From an uncultured Bacteroidales bacterium (lineage in GTDB: Bacteria > Bacteroidota > Bacteroidia > Bacteroidales > UBA932), in assembly GCA_944326255.1 (NCBI GenBank), contig CALVDG010000002.1, positions 62,001 through 126,000 on the forward strand: a DNA stretch of 64,000 nucleotides, written 5' to 3'. Made by a program: the position numbers and the translations under genes. This document shows positions 16,961-24,684 of the stretch, in pieces. Position 1 is the first letter of the stretch. Every line of letters starts with the position of its first letter. The notes under the pieces were generated by a model. The model saw only the letters and a program-made list of their open reading frames with translations. It was not told the DNA's origin and searched no databases.

Positions 16961-17614
16961 TTACTTCCTTTTATAGATATAATTCACAAAAATACCCGGG
17001 GTATGAACTGCCTCGGGAGCTATCTCCCCTACGGGAACCACCTTCTCGGCCTCCACTATCACGAGGTCGGCAGCCATGGCCATTACGGGGTTGAAATTCT
17101 GAGTGGTGCCCTTGTACACCAGATTGCCTGACTCATCGGCTATGGATGCGCCCAGCAGAGCGATATCGGCTCCCAGAGGCTTCTCCAGCAGATAATCCTT
17201 GCCGTCCACGTTGACCACGGGCTTGCCCTCGGCTACGAGAGTACCCATGCCGGTTGTGGTAAGCACTCCGCCAAGGCCAGCACCTTTGGCACGAATCCTT
17301 TCAGCGAGAGTACCCTGGGGCGAGAACTCCACTTCCAGTTCTCCGGCATTCATCTGGTTGCCTGTCTCGGGATTGGTACCGACATGTGACACAATGAGTT
17401 TCTTAATCTGTTTGTTGACGACCAGCTTTCCGAGAGACTTATCGGGGAACGCCGTGTCGTTGCAGATGACAGTCAGGTCCTTGACTCCACTTTCTGCGAG
17501 CGCGTCCATGATCCGGAGAGGAGCGCCTACGCCCAGAAAACCTCCGACCATGACGGTCATGCCGTCCTTTACCATTGAGACGGCCTGATCCAGTGTTATT
17601 TCCTTTTTCATCAA
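16961..17614 (-). CDS. atoD: Butyryl-CoA:acetoacetate CoA-transferase, subunit A
   Basis: Class I CoA-transferase alpha subunit (217 residues), first gene of the lysine operon. The family signature [15 protein letters not shown] covers 18-32, and [19 protein letters not shown] is the usual mid-protein loop. Its partner subunit B is encoded about 8 kb downstream at 8059-8718. It initiates at ATG 17614, about 20 bases from the inferred transcription start. A second ATG is adjacent (MMKKE), so the exact first residue is uncertain by one. Confidence 0.93.
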   Translation of the reverse strand: MMKKEITLDQAVSMVKDGMTVMVGGFLGVGAPLRIMDALAESGVKDLTVICNDTAFPDKSLGKLVVNKQIKKLIVSHVGTNPETGNQMNAGELEVEFSPQGTLAERIRAKGAGLGGVLTTTGMGTLVAEGKPVVNVDGKDYLLEKPLGADIALLGASIADESGNLVYKGTTQNFNPVMAMAADLVIVEAEKVVPVGEIAPEAVHTPGIFVNYIYKRK

Positions 17615-17641
17615 AGATAGTATTTATAAATTTTCAATTAG

Positions 17642-17673
17642 CAAATGTAATAAAAGTTAAGTAAATTTGCCAA
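17642..17673 (-). promoter_or_regulatory. Promoter of the lysine fermentation operon
   Basis: On the minus strand, TTGG (17670-17673), 20 bases, then TACATTTG (17642-17649) matches the Bacteroidota -33/-7 pattern. It would start RNA near 17635, about 20 bases before the first ATG. It interleaves with the rightward mscS promoter, so the two divergent units may compete. Confidence 0.65.
17662..17669 (+). promoter_or_regulatory. -7 box for mscS
   Basis: TAAATTTG fits TAnnTTTG and lies 26 bases upstream of the mscS ATG. No good TTTG was seen at the -33 position. It lies within the lysine operon promoter on the other strand. Confidence 0.5.
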
Positions 17674-17695
17674 TATTATTACAAATATCAATTTT

Positions 17696-18601
17696 ATGAT
17701 ACCACAAATAGACTTAACACCTGATCCATCCGACACACTTGCGGTGGAAATCAGCGAGACTATCCACAAACTCTCTTCCATGAGCGGACAGGAAATCTTC
17801 TCATCCGTCTCTGAAAGCATTATCAAATGGGGACTGAAAGTCCTGGCGGCAATACTCCTGTACCTGCTGGGCGCATGGATTATCAGACGCGTAAAGAAAC
17901 TTCTCCGGAAGGTATTCATAAAGAGAAAAGTAGAACCTTCCCTGGCGACATTCACGGTAAGCTTCGTCAACATATCCCTGACCGTGATTCTGTTTATCGT
18001 GGTTGTAAGCATCCTGGGTGTGCCCACCAGCACGTTCGCAGCTCTTCTGGCCGCCGGCGGCCTGGCTGTCGGCATGGCGCTGAGCGGTACACTGCAGAAC
18101 TTTGCGGGCGGAGTGATGCTGCTGCTGTTCAAGCCTTTTAAAGTCGGAGACTATATCGATGCCAATGGCTTCAGCGGTACAGTGGATGCCATCAACATCA
18201 CCTCCACCCAGATCCACACTGTGGACAATAAGATAGTGCATCTGCCCAACGGCTCCGTCGCCAACAGCAACATCCAGAACTACAGTACATCCGAACTCAG
18301 GCGCGTAGACTGGAACATCAGCGTATCGTACGGAGATGATGCGGAAAAGGGCATCGCGCTGCTGAAAGACTATCTCAGCAAGGATCCCAGAGTCCTGAAC
18401 ACACCGGAGCCTCCCTTCGCAGCCCTTTCGCAGCTCGGAGACAGCGCCATCATCCTGACAGCCAGGGCATGGACGAAGAACAGCGACTACTGGGGCCTGT
18501 ACTTTGACATCAACAAGCTCATCTACGAGGATTTCCCTAAACAGGGCATGACCTTCCCCTATCCCCAGCTTGACGTTCACGTACGGAACGTACAGGATTA
18601 G
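17696..18601 (+). CDS. MscS-family small-conductance mechanosensitive channel
   Basis: Inner-membrane channel of 301 residues that releases solutes on osmotic downshock. Three membrane segments are visible at about 48-70, 85-106 and 110-130. The last is the pore helix, rich in Ala and Gly (FAALLAAGGLAVGMALSGTLQNFAGG). The MscS beta domain follows (FKVGDYIDANGFSGTVDAINI...) with a cytoplasmic cage to about 300. There are no extra N-terminal helices. The last 65 bases overlap the convergent acyltransferase gene. It is monocistronic and divergent from the lysine operon. Confidence 0.93.
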   Translation: MIPQIDLTPDPSDTLAVEISETIHKLSSMSGQEIFSSVSESIIKWGLKVLAAILLYLLGAWIIRRVKKLLRKVFIKRKVEPSLATFTVSFVNISLTVILFIVVVSILGVPTSTFAALLAAGGLAVGMALSGTLQNFAGGVMLLLFKPFKVGDYIDANGFSGTVDAINITSTQIHTVDNKIVHLPNGSVANSNIQNYSTSELRRVDWNISVSYGDDAEKGIALLKDYLSKDPRVLNTPEPPFAALSQLGDSAIILTARAWTKNSDYWGLYFDINKLIYEDFPKQGMTFPYPQLDVHVRNVQD

Positions 18602-19712
18602 CATAGATAGAGAGATATATCTCCGTCAGCTCATCCATATCGATACAGGGCTCTTTCTCCACTATGGCGGAAAGGCCCTTTTTCATGCGCTCAAGGAAGA
18701 CAGCGCGGCTCTCAGGCGTATACTCGGAAGCACAGGCATCTCCTTTCTCAAGCATATCGTATGCTATGTAGTTGGTATCCCACAGACGGTAACTGCCGCA
18801 GATCCTGCCGTCCATGATGTCCGCCAGGGCCTTGAACCGCTCGTTCTTCTCGTATGAGGCACACTCAGTCAGTTCCCGCTCAGTGATTTCCGGGCAGAAA
18901 TGAAACGCTATGCGGCCCTTATCCTGCCTTACACCGGTCAGTATGCTTATCGTGTCCTCTCCGGGCTTCTTGACATACCGCTCCTTTCTGGAGATATACA
19001 GTTCCCTGGCTTTCAGAAAGTCGCACGGCTCATACTGATAGGATATGGCTATAGGAAGTATCGACAGTTCCCTGAAGTCCTTGACAAAGTCCCCGCTTCC
19101 GCTCATCTCGAACATCTTAAGCAGGCCCTGTTCGGTGGCGTCGTGCCCGTCTTTGGAACGGCCGTTGCGCTGCGCTATCCATACGGAGCACCTGTCCGAG
19201 GTAATATTCTCCCGCATATACGACGACAGAAGGGATGACGAGATATATTTCTCCCTCGGCGTACCTCCCCTTACGACCTTTATCATGCGGTTGGAGCGGA
19301 AAATGTCCTCAATCAGCGGATTGGCTATGAGGTTGTCTCCTACGGCTATCTCTGTCGTGGAAATATGATGGTTGAAGAGCACCAGCTGGATAATCGCCGG
19401 ATCCAGGATGATATCCCTGTGGTTGGAGATGAGCATATGCTTCCTTCCGTCCCTGATATGCTCCAGCCCCTCTACGGTAAGTCCTGCCGAAGTCTTGTCT
19501 ATGATGGCCTGTATGACTCCGGCCATCACAGATGCCTGGAACTGATATATCCCGTCCAGGTTACGCAGCCTGTCACGAAGCTCCTCCTCGTGCCCGGGGC
19601 CATAAATAAAGTCTGAAATAGCTTTAAGCTCAGGAGCCGACGCAACACGCTTCAGTGCCTGCGAAGTCTCCCTGTCATCATAAGGTCTGATATTGGAATA
19701 ATCTTTGCCCAT
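18537..19712 (-). CDS. PlsC-type acyltransferase
   Basis: Glycerol-3-phosphate/lysophosphatidate-type acyltransferase family protein of 391 residues. The catalytic motif reads NHRDIILD at 97-104. It has five residues between His98 and Asp104 rather than the usual four, although Asp100 is also available. A second block is FRSNRMIKVVRGGTPREKY, and WIAQRNGRSKDG matches the glycine-containing motif III region. No membrane helix is evident. The acceptor substrate cannot be predicted. The reading frame continues 65 bases into the convergent mscS gene, ending in a basic tail (RSVRERQAGDRGRSCPV) that may be a non-conserved extension. It lies one base after the M28 peptidase gene, so the two form an operon. 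Confidence 0.8.
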   Translation of the reverse strand: MGKDYSNIRPYDDRETSQALKRVASAPELKAISDFIYGPGHEEELRDRLRNLDGIYQFQASVMAGVIQAIIDKTSAGLTVEGLEHIRDGRKHMLISNHRDIILDPAIIQLVLFNHHISTTEIAVGDNLIANPLIEDIFRSNRMIKVVRGGTPREKYISSSLLSSYMRENITSDRCSVWIAQRNGRSKDGHDATEQGLLKMFEMSGSGDFVKDFRELSILPIAISYQYEPCDFLKARELYISRKERYVKKPGEDTISILTGVRQDKGRIAFHFCPEITERELTECASYEKNERFKALADIMDGRICGSYRLWDTNYIAYDMLEKGDACASEYTPESRAVFLERMKKGLSAIVEKEPCIDMDELTEIYLSIYANPVRSVRERQAGDRGRSCPV

Positions 19713-19713
19713 C

Positions 19714-21321
19714 TTATCTTCTTTGATACATAAAGCACCTCACAAGGGAGGCCGCTATGATTAAATAAAAATATGCCAAAAACATAACAATCCCCAAGGA
19801 GCCTACAGTCAACGCTGTATAGAGGTTGTACAGAAAGGACACCCCGGTAATCTCCACCAGAAGCAACGCAGGAAGAGACATCAGATTCATATACACGAAC
19901 AAGTGCAGCAGCAGTGCCACTACAGCGCAGAGAGCCGGCAGCAGCAGGAAGAAATTCTCTCCGACCGTAAATAGCAGCACGGCGGAGAGCACAAGCATCA
20001 CCAGCAGCAGCCCAAGCACGTGCTCAAATACAAAACTGTCCGACTTACGGACTTTTGATACGAAAAACCGTATATAGAGGTACGCTGTAAGACCGGCTAC
20101 CACAAGCGACAATACCCAGTCCCAGGTAAGGAATTTGGTGGAGAAAAGCGAGAACGGCACTCCGGACAGCCGCGCCGCAGCGTAAACCACACCCGTAAGC
20201 GCTGCCGCCAAAAGGACGCCGCAACAGGTGACAGTCAATGAATTGCGAAGCACATTGCGCATCCTCACCCGGCCTATGGCGGCATACAGACTCATAGTCA
20301 GCACGAATAGGGCCAGAGCCACTGCGTTGAGCAGATAGTAGCCTGTCCTTGTAAAATTGAACGTTCCCAGTCCCGGAACAGTAAAGACTATCCGGCTGTC
20401 ATCACTTCTGAAATATTCAGGGTCAGAATACTGCTTCCCTGTCAGGTATTCTCTCAGCATAGGCGCGAGCTGCACTCCGTAGTGTGCAATGGACTCAGGA
20501 TGAATATTGGAGAAATTGTCCCTGTCGTTGTGATAGTAGTGCAGATTGTCAATCACAGAGAAATTATAACCCGGGAAAAGCGGTTTTAACAGAGTAAAGT
20601 CCGTATAGTTGGGCATCACTTCATATACAGCCGAGGTCATGGAATATGTGTACGGACTATGCGCATAGTCTGTATAAAAGTCCATTAAAGCTGCATTGCC
20701 GCCCGAAGTCTCAAACAGCAGGGCCGGGCCCTTCACCCCCCTGGCTTCCACATTGACGGCCAGCCCGACATTGTCAAACAGAGAGTTGCTTCTCTCCAGC
20801 GCACACCTCATACCGTCCAGATTTCTCTCTTCCGAGTCCGTAAACAGGACTTTTAGTCCCTGATTCCAGTCAGCGGCATATTCCAATGCACCCCGCACTA
20901 ATTCAAGTATCACTACAAGTCCATATCCGTCATCTGCTGCACCATAAGAACATACAGTACCTTTAGGCGTCTGCTCAGGAAATCTGGAATCCAGATGCGC
21001 CACCAGTAAAAGGTATGAGTCCGAAGTATCCCTGCCGGCCGGCTCGAACCGGCAGTAGACATTCGCGACAGTATCATCATAGCGGAGTATCTCCGGACTG
21101 CCTCCAAGCTCTTCCAGGCGGTCATGGAGATAGTTCCTGACCGCCTCTCTCTCTTCGGGATGCAGTACGGAATGAGGTTTGGATGATATAATCTTCAGAT
21201 CCTGAACAGCTTTTTCAGTAGGAAAATCATTGCCGGCCCTGCGGAAAGTAAAAGTTCCCACAGCCACAAGGAATGCAAGAATGCACGACAACAGAACCGT
21301 TACTATTTTTATTTTCCTCAT
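19714..21321 (-). CDS. Membrane-anchored M28 peptidase
   Basis: Zinc aminopeptidase-like protein of 535 residues. One N-terminal helix (about 7-26) leads to an exported M28 domain at 35-300. Metal ligands are His109 (AHLDSR), Asp131 (GAADDGYG), the catalytic pair Glu164/Glu165 (TDSEE), and a late His in YYHNDRDN. The C-terminal 230 residues contain about six hydrophobic helices, so the catalytic domain faces the periplasm from a multi-pass anchor. Fusion of M28 with such a membrane half is known in the phylum. It is followed after one base by the acyltransferase gene. A -7 box lies at 21343-21350. Confidence 0.88.
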   Translation of the reverse strand: MRKIKIVTVLLSCILAFLVAVGTFTFRRAGNDFPTEKAVQDLKIISSKPHSVLHPEEREAVRNYLHDRLEELGGSPEILRYDDTVANVYCRFEPAGRDTSDSYLLLVAHLDSRFPEQTPKGTVCSYGAADDGYGLVVILELVRGALEYAADWNQGLKVLFTDSEERNLDGMRCALERSNSLFDNVGLAVNVEARGVKGPALLFETSGGNAALMDFYTDYAHSPYTYSMTSAVYEVMPNYTDFTLLKPLFPGYNFSVIDNLHYYHNDRDNFSNIHPESIAHYGVQLAPMLREYLTGKQYSDPEYFRSDDSRIVFTVPGLGTFNFTRTGYYLLNAVALALFVLTMSLYAAIGRVRMRNVLRNSLTVTCCGVLLAAALTGVVYAAARLSGVPFSLFSTKFLTWDWVLSLVVAGLTAYLYIRFFVSKVRKSDSFVFEHVLGLLLVMLVLSAVLLFTVGENFFLLLPALCAVVALLLHLFVYMNLMSLPALLLVEITGVSFLYNLYTALTVGSLGIVMFLAYFYLIIAASLVRCFMYQRR

Positions 21322-21342
21322 TCTAAAAAGCTTTCATAGTGG

Positions 21343-21350
21343 CAAATGTA
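21343..21350 (-). promoter_or_regulatory. -7 box for the M28 peptidase operon
   Basis: Minus-strand TACATTTG matches TAnnTTTG, 21 bases before the ATG at 21321. No convincing -33 element was found. Confidence 0.5.
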
Positions 21351-21374
21351 CATAAAAAAGCCCTATCCGCCAAA

Positions 21375-22613
21375 CTATACGCGGGGTATAAGCAGGGAGG
21401 AATCCCCGTAACTGAGGAAACGGAAACCGTGTTCCAGTGCATAGGCGTAGACCTTTCTCCAGTCTTCTCCGATAAGGGCCGCTATCAGCAGAAGCAGCGT
21501 GCTGTTGGGCTGATGGAAGTTGGTTATCAGATTGGTTACCACCTTATAACGGTATGACGGCACGATGATGATCCTGGTCCGGTCGATTATGCGGTCGAGA
21601 TTATTCCGCCCGCAATATTCCAACAATGCGCCGAAAGCATCCTTAACCGGCACGTCCTTTGCCCCCGACTCATACGGAACCCATTGTCCGACAGGCGATG
21701 GAGTCCAGTCAGCTGCTCCCGACAGAGCACAGTCGGCTCCCAGCCAATAGAGCGACTCCAAAGTTCTCACACTGGTTGTACCGACAGCGATAATATCCTT
21801 ATTACCAAGATTGTTGTATATTCTATTCAAAGTATCGAATGATATGGAAAACGGTTCGGAATGCATAGTGTGGCCGGATATCGCCTCGCTTTTCACCGGA
21901 AGAAATGTACCCGCGCCCACATGCAGACACACATTCTCCCGCTCTATTCCACGCACGTCCAGCCCTTTCAGGACATTGTCCGAGAAGTGCAGGCCGGCCG
22001 TAGGAGCCGCCACAGAGCCCCTGTATGCCGCATATAAAGTCTGATATCTCTCTGTGTCAATACTTTCCGAATCACGGTGAAGATAAGGCGGAATAGGCAC
22101 CTTTCCGCACATCTCCATGACTTTTGAGAAAGGCTCTCCGCCCCTCCAGCGCAAACGCACCTGGATCTTTCCGTCAGACTCACCCTCCAATACAGCTTCC
22201 AAATCCATAGCCTCCAGTGAAGTATCGTGATTTTCAGGCAAATACAACTTTATCGGCTCGCCTTTCCATTTTTTCTTATTTCCTACAATCACATTCCAGA
22301 CGCAGGTCGAGGTAGAGGCGAAACACAGGTTGTAATCCTCCGGCTCAGCAGGCTCAAGGCAGAATATCTCTATAAAGGCCCCGGTGGCCCGTCTGAAAAG
22401 GAGTCTGGCCGGAACAACCTTGGTATTGTTGAAGACCATCAGGCTGTCGGAGGGAATTATCTCCGGCAGGCGGGAGAAAACAGTGTCGGAAATGACACCT
22501 TTATTATATATAAGCAATTTTGAGGCATCACGCTCAGCCACGGGATAGGAGGCAATGCGGTCCTCAGGAAGATCGTAGGTATAGTCAGAAATATTGATTT
22601 CGGGTATTGCCAT
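21375..22613 (-). CDS. queA: S-adenosylmethionine:tRNA ribosyltransferase-isomerase
   Basis: QueA (412 residues) adds the ribosyl moiety of SAM to 7-aminomethyl-7-deazaguanine in tRNA, giving epoxyqueuosine. Family segments include the N-terminal YDLPEDRIASYP, VFNNTKVVPARL, the AAPTAGLHF active-site region, HVGAGTFLPVK and the C-terminal NFHQPNSTLLLLIAAL. The protein is longer than the 340-360 residues usual for proteobacterial QueA, with an insertion around 275-310 (WTPSPVGQWVPYES). It has a well-formed promoter and appears monocistronic. Confidence 0.95.
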   Translation of the reverse strand: MAIPEINISDYTYDLPEDRIASYPVAERDASKLLIYNKGVISDTVFSRLPEIIPSDSLMVFNNTKVVPARLLFRRATGAFIEIFCLEPAEPEDYNLCFASTSTCVWNVIVGNKKKWKGEPIKLYLPENHDTSLEAMDLEAVLEGESDGKIQVRLRWRGGEPFSKVMEMCGKVPIPPYLHRDSESIDTERYQTLYAAYRGSVAAPTAGLHFSDNVLKGLDVRGIERENVCLHVGAGTFLPVKSEAISGHTMHSEPFSISFDTLNRIYNNLGNKDIIAVGTTSVRTLESLYWLGADCALSGAADWTPSPVGQWVPYESGAKDVPVKDAFGALLEYCGRNNLDRIIDRTRIIIVPSYRYKVVTNLITNFHQPNSTLLLLIAALIGEDWRKVYAYALEHGFRFLSYGDSSLLIPRV

Positions 22614-22652
22614 CTTTATGCGTTTTTAGCCGTTTTAACGGACTTTCCGATG

Positions 22653-22683
22653 CAAATCTATACAATATCCAGGCCATCTCAAA
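22653..22683 (-). promoter_or_regulatory. queA promoter
   Basis: On the minus strand TTTG (22680-22683), 19 bases, then TAGATTTG (22653-22660), a textbook Bacteroidota promoter, about 40 bases before the queA ATG. Confidence 0.75.
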
Positions 22684-23099
22684 ATAATCGTTTTTTCAAA
22701 ATTGTTTACATCTGTTAATAACTTATCAACACTCTGTATAGGTGGTTTTGTAAACGTGTTTCGCAGACATTTGTAAATAGATAAATTCTGGCTATAATTG
22801 TTTAATAATTTTTTGTTATGTTGTGTTTTTACATCATACTATATACGGATAATCAGTTATTTATGCATATTTATCTAGAGTTATAATAAGTCGTATCAGA
22901 CAGCAGATTGTATGATTCATCATGATTATGCTGCTTGAAATCATAATATATAATATATAATTTACTTGTTATCAGTTATTAGTTAAAGTCTATATATAGT
23001 ATCTATTTAATTATAGTGCATATTATAATGCATTGATTATCAAACCAAGTAAAAGTTTAGACTAATGTGTTAACATTTGTTCTTTTCTGCTTGAGTTCA
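22684..23099. other. AT-rich gene-free stretch with DnaA-box-like inverted pair
   Basis: The whole gap between queA and the Xre gene (22614-23148) holds no plausible gene and is far more AT-rich than its surroundings. At 22713-22731 lies TGTTAATAACTTATCAACA, two head-to-head nine-mers resembling the DnaA box (TTATCAACA has one mismatch, the other two) one base apart. Close by are TTGTTTACA and TGTAAACG, which form a loose inverted repeat. Many short TATAATA-type tracts follow (22940-23035). This could be a replication origin, an unwinding region or a long regulatory gap. I saw no non-coding RNA signature. Confidence 0.35.
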
Positions 23100-23127
23100 T
23101 TTGTTAACAAAATAATGTGTACATTTG
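23100..23127 (+). promoter_or_regulatory. Promoter of the Xre regulator gene
   Basis: TTTG at 23100-23103 and TACATTTG at 23120-23127, 16 bases apart (slightly short). RNA would start about 15 bases before the ATG at 23149. Confidence 0.55.
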
Positions 23128-23148
23128 TAACTGTAAGAATTAACAAAT

Positions 23149-23592
23149 ATGAATAGGCGTTTACAACAATTTTTGGAGCTCGAACAGCTTAAGCCGGCTC
23201 AATTTGCGGACATAATGGGGATACAAAGGGCCAATGTCTCGCATATCCTCTCAGGGCGGAACAAGCCGAGTTTTGAGTTTATCCAGAAATTTCTGCTCAA
23301 GTTTCCGTCTGTCAATCCCGACTGGTTCCTCCTCGGCAAAGGCAAGCCGTTCCGTGAACAGGATCAGCCGGCATCTCCCCTGCCGTCCGACAACGGAGAC
23401 TTGTTTTCCGGACAGAGCGGACATATAGACATCAACAGTCCGCAGGAAATCATGGATGATAATGATGATGAGATGATTCTGGACGACTCTGAAGAACCCC
23501 GCACAGTGCCCAGGATATCCGCCAAAGAGGTCAGACGGATCACATTGTTCTACTCTGACGGAACATTTCAGGAATTTTATCCACCTAAATAG
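23149..23592 (+). CDS. Xre-family transcriptional regulator
   Basis: DNA-binding protein of 147 residues. The helix-turn-helix (about 6-55) reads KPAQFADIMGIQRANVSHILSGRNKPSFEF, with the NVSHILSGRNKPS recognition part typical of Xre/HTH_3 proteins, followed by NPDWFLLGKGKPF. The middle (70-115) is acidic and probably disordered (DDNDDEMILDD). The C-terminus is a short conserved-looking tail (RISAKEVRRITLFYSDGTFQEFYPPK). It is not next to phage genes. Short AT-rich palindromes upstream, such as TGTTAACA at 23069-23076, could be its own operator, but that is a guess. pyrD and cinA follow on the same strand. Confidence 0.85.
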   Translation: MNRRLQQFLELEQLKPAQFADIMGIQRANVSHILSGRNKPSFEFIQKFLLKFPSVNPDWFLLGKGKPFREQDQPASPLPSDNGDLFSGQSGHIDINSPQEIMDDNDDEMILDDSEEPRTVPRISAKEVRRITLFYSDGTFQEFYPPK

Positions 23593-23600
23593 TTTTTACG

Positions 23601-23608
23601 TATATTTG
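23601..23608 (+). promoter_or_regulatory. -7 box for pyrD
   Basis: TATATTTG lies in the 39-base gap after the Xre gene, 23 bases before the pyrD ATG, suggesting pyrD-cinA has its own promoter. Confidence 0.6.
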
Positions 23609-23631
23609 CCATTGATTCAACAGCAGATACT

Positions 23632-24675
23632 ATGTACAGATTAATACGACGTATACTTTTCTCTTTCTCTGCGGAAACAGCGCACGCCATCACATTCAGA
23701 ATACTGCATTTTCTACATTATATACCTCTGTCCCAGAACATAATACGCGCCATTTTCAGAGTGCGCGACAAAGAAGGAGAGCTCAAAAGGGACGTATTCG
23801 GGCTCACTTTCAGGAATCCTGTAGGCCTTGCAGCCGGCCTGGACAAGAACGGAGAGTTCTATAACGACATGGGCAATTTCGGATTCAGTTTCGTGGAGAT
23901 CGGTTCCCTGACTCCTGAGGCCCAGCCAGGCAACCCCAAGCCCAGGCTGTTCCGCCTGGTCGAAGACAGAGCCATCATCAACAGGATGGGTATCAACAAT
24001 AAAGGCGTAAAATACGCCGTATCCCAACTGCAGAAACACAGGCCCAACGTTATAATAGGAGGCAATATAGCAAAGGCTTCCGTTACTCCCAATGAGGAGG
24101 CCTACAAGGATTACGAGAGGGCGTTCTCGCTGCTGTACGACTATGTGGACTACTTTACTGTCAATGTCTCGTGCCCGAATGTCAAGGATCTCACCGTACT
24201 GCAGGACGTAGGCTATCTGGCTGATATAGTGGACCGACTGCTAACTCTCAGAAGATACTATGATGATTACCGCCCTATCCTGCTCAAAATATCCCCCGAC
24301 ATACCATACGACCATGTGGACCGTATAGTGGAGCTGGCGCTTACATCCGGGCTGGACGGTATCATAGCCACAAACACTACCAATTCCAGAGAAGGCCTTG
24401 TATCCGACCCGGAAAAAGTACAGGCCATAGGCAACGGAGGGCTCAGCGGCCAGCCGCTGTATGAACGCAGCCTGGCGATGGTCAGACACATTCACGACAA
24501 GACCGGCGGAATACTGCCGATCATCGGTGTAGGCGGTATTATGAGTCCGGAACAGGCCAAGGAGATGCTGGACGCAGGAGCCTCTCTGATACAGATATAT
24601 ACCGGTTTTGTCTACAACGGACCTGGGGCCGTCCGGAAGATTCTGAAATATCTTAAATCACAATCACATAAATAG
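23632..24675 (+). CDS. pyrD: Dihydroorotate dehydrogenase, class-2 type
   Basis: FMN enzyme (347 residues) oxidising dihydroorotate to orotate in pyrimidine synthesis. The N-terminal extension (1-45, YRLIRRILFSFSAETAHAIT) is the membrane-associating helical pair of quinone-dependent class 2 enzymes. FMN-binding parts include GLAAGLDKNGE, IGGNIAKAS and GVGGIMSPEQA. At the catalytic-base position class 2 enzymes usually have Ser (SSPN), but here the sequence is NVSCPNV with Cys181, as in class 1. This may be normal for the phylum. It is followed after 9 bases by cinA. Confidence 0.92.
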   Translation: MYRLIRRILFSFSAETAHAITFRILHFLHYIPLSQNIIRAIFRVRDKEGELKRDVFGLTFRNPVGLAAGLDKNGEFYNDMGNFGFSFVEIGSLTPEAQPGNPKPRLFRLVEDRAIINRMGINNKGVKYAVSQLQKHRPNVIIGGNIAKASVTPNEEAYKDYERAFSLLYDYVDYFTVNVSCPNVKDLTVLQDVGYLADIVDRLLTLRRYYDDYRPILLKISPDIPYDHVDRIVELALTSGLDGIIATNTTNSREGLVSDPEKVQAIGNGGLSGQPLYERSLAMVRHIHDKTGGILPIIGVGGIMSPEQAKEMLDAGASLIQIYTGFVYNGPGAVRKILKYLKSQSHK

Positions 24676-24684
24676 ACCTGCAAT

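Noticed and set aside
17759..17767. CTATCCACA, one mismatch from a DnaA box, in mscS
   Set aside because: Isolated match inside a coding sequence with no AT-rich context.
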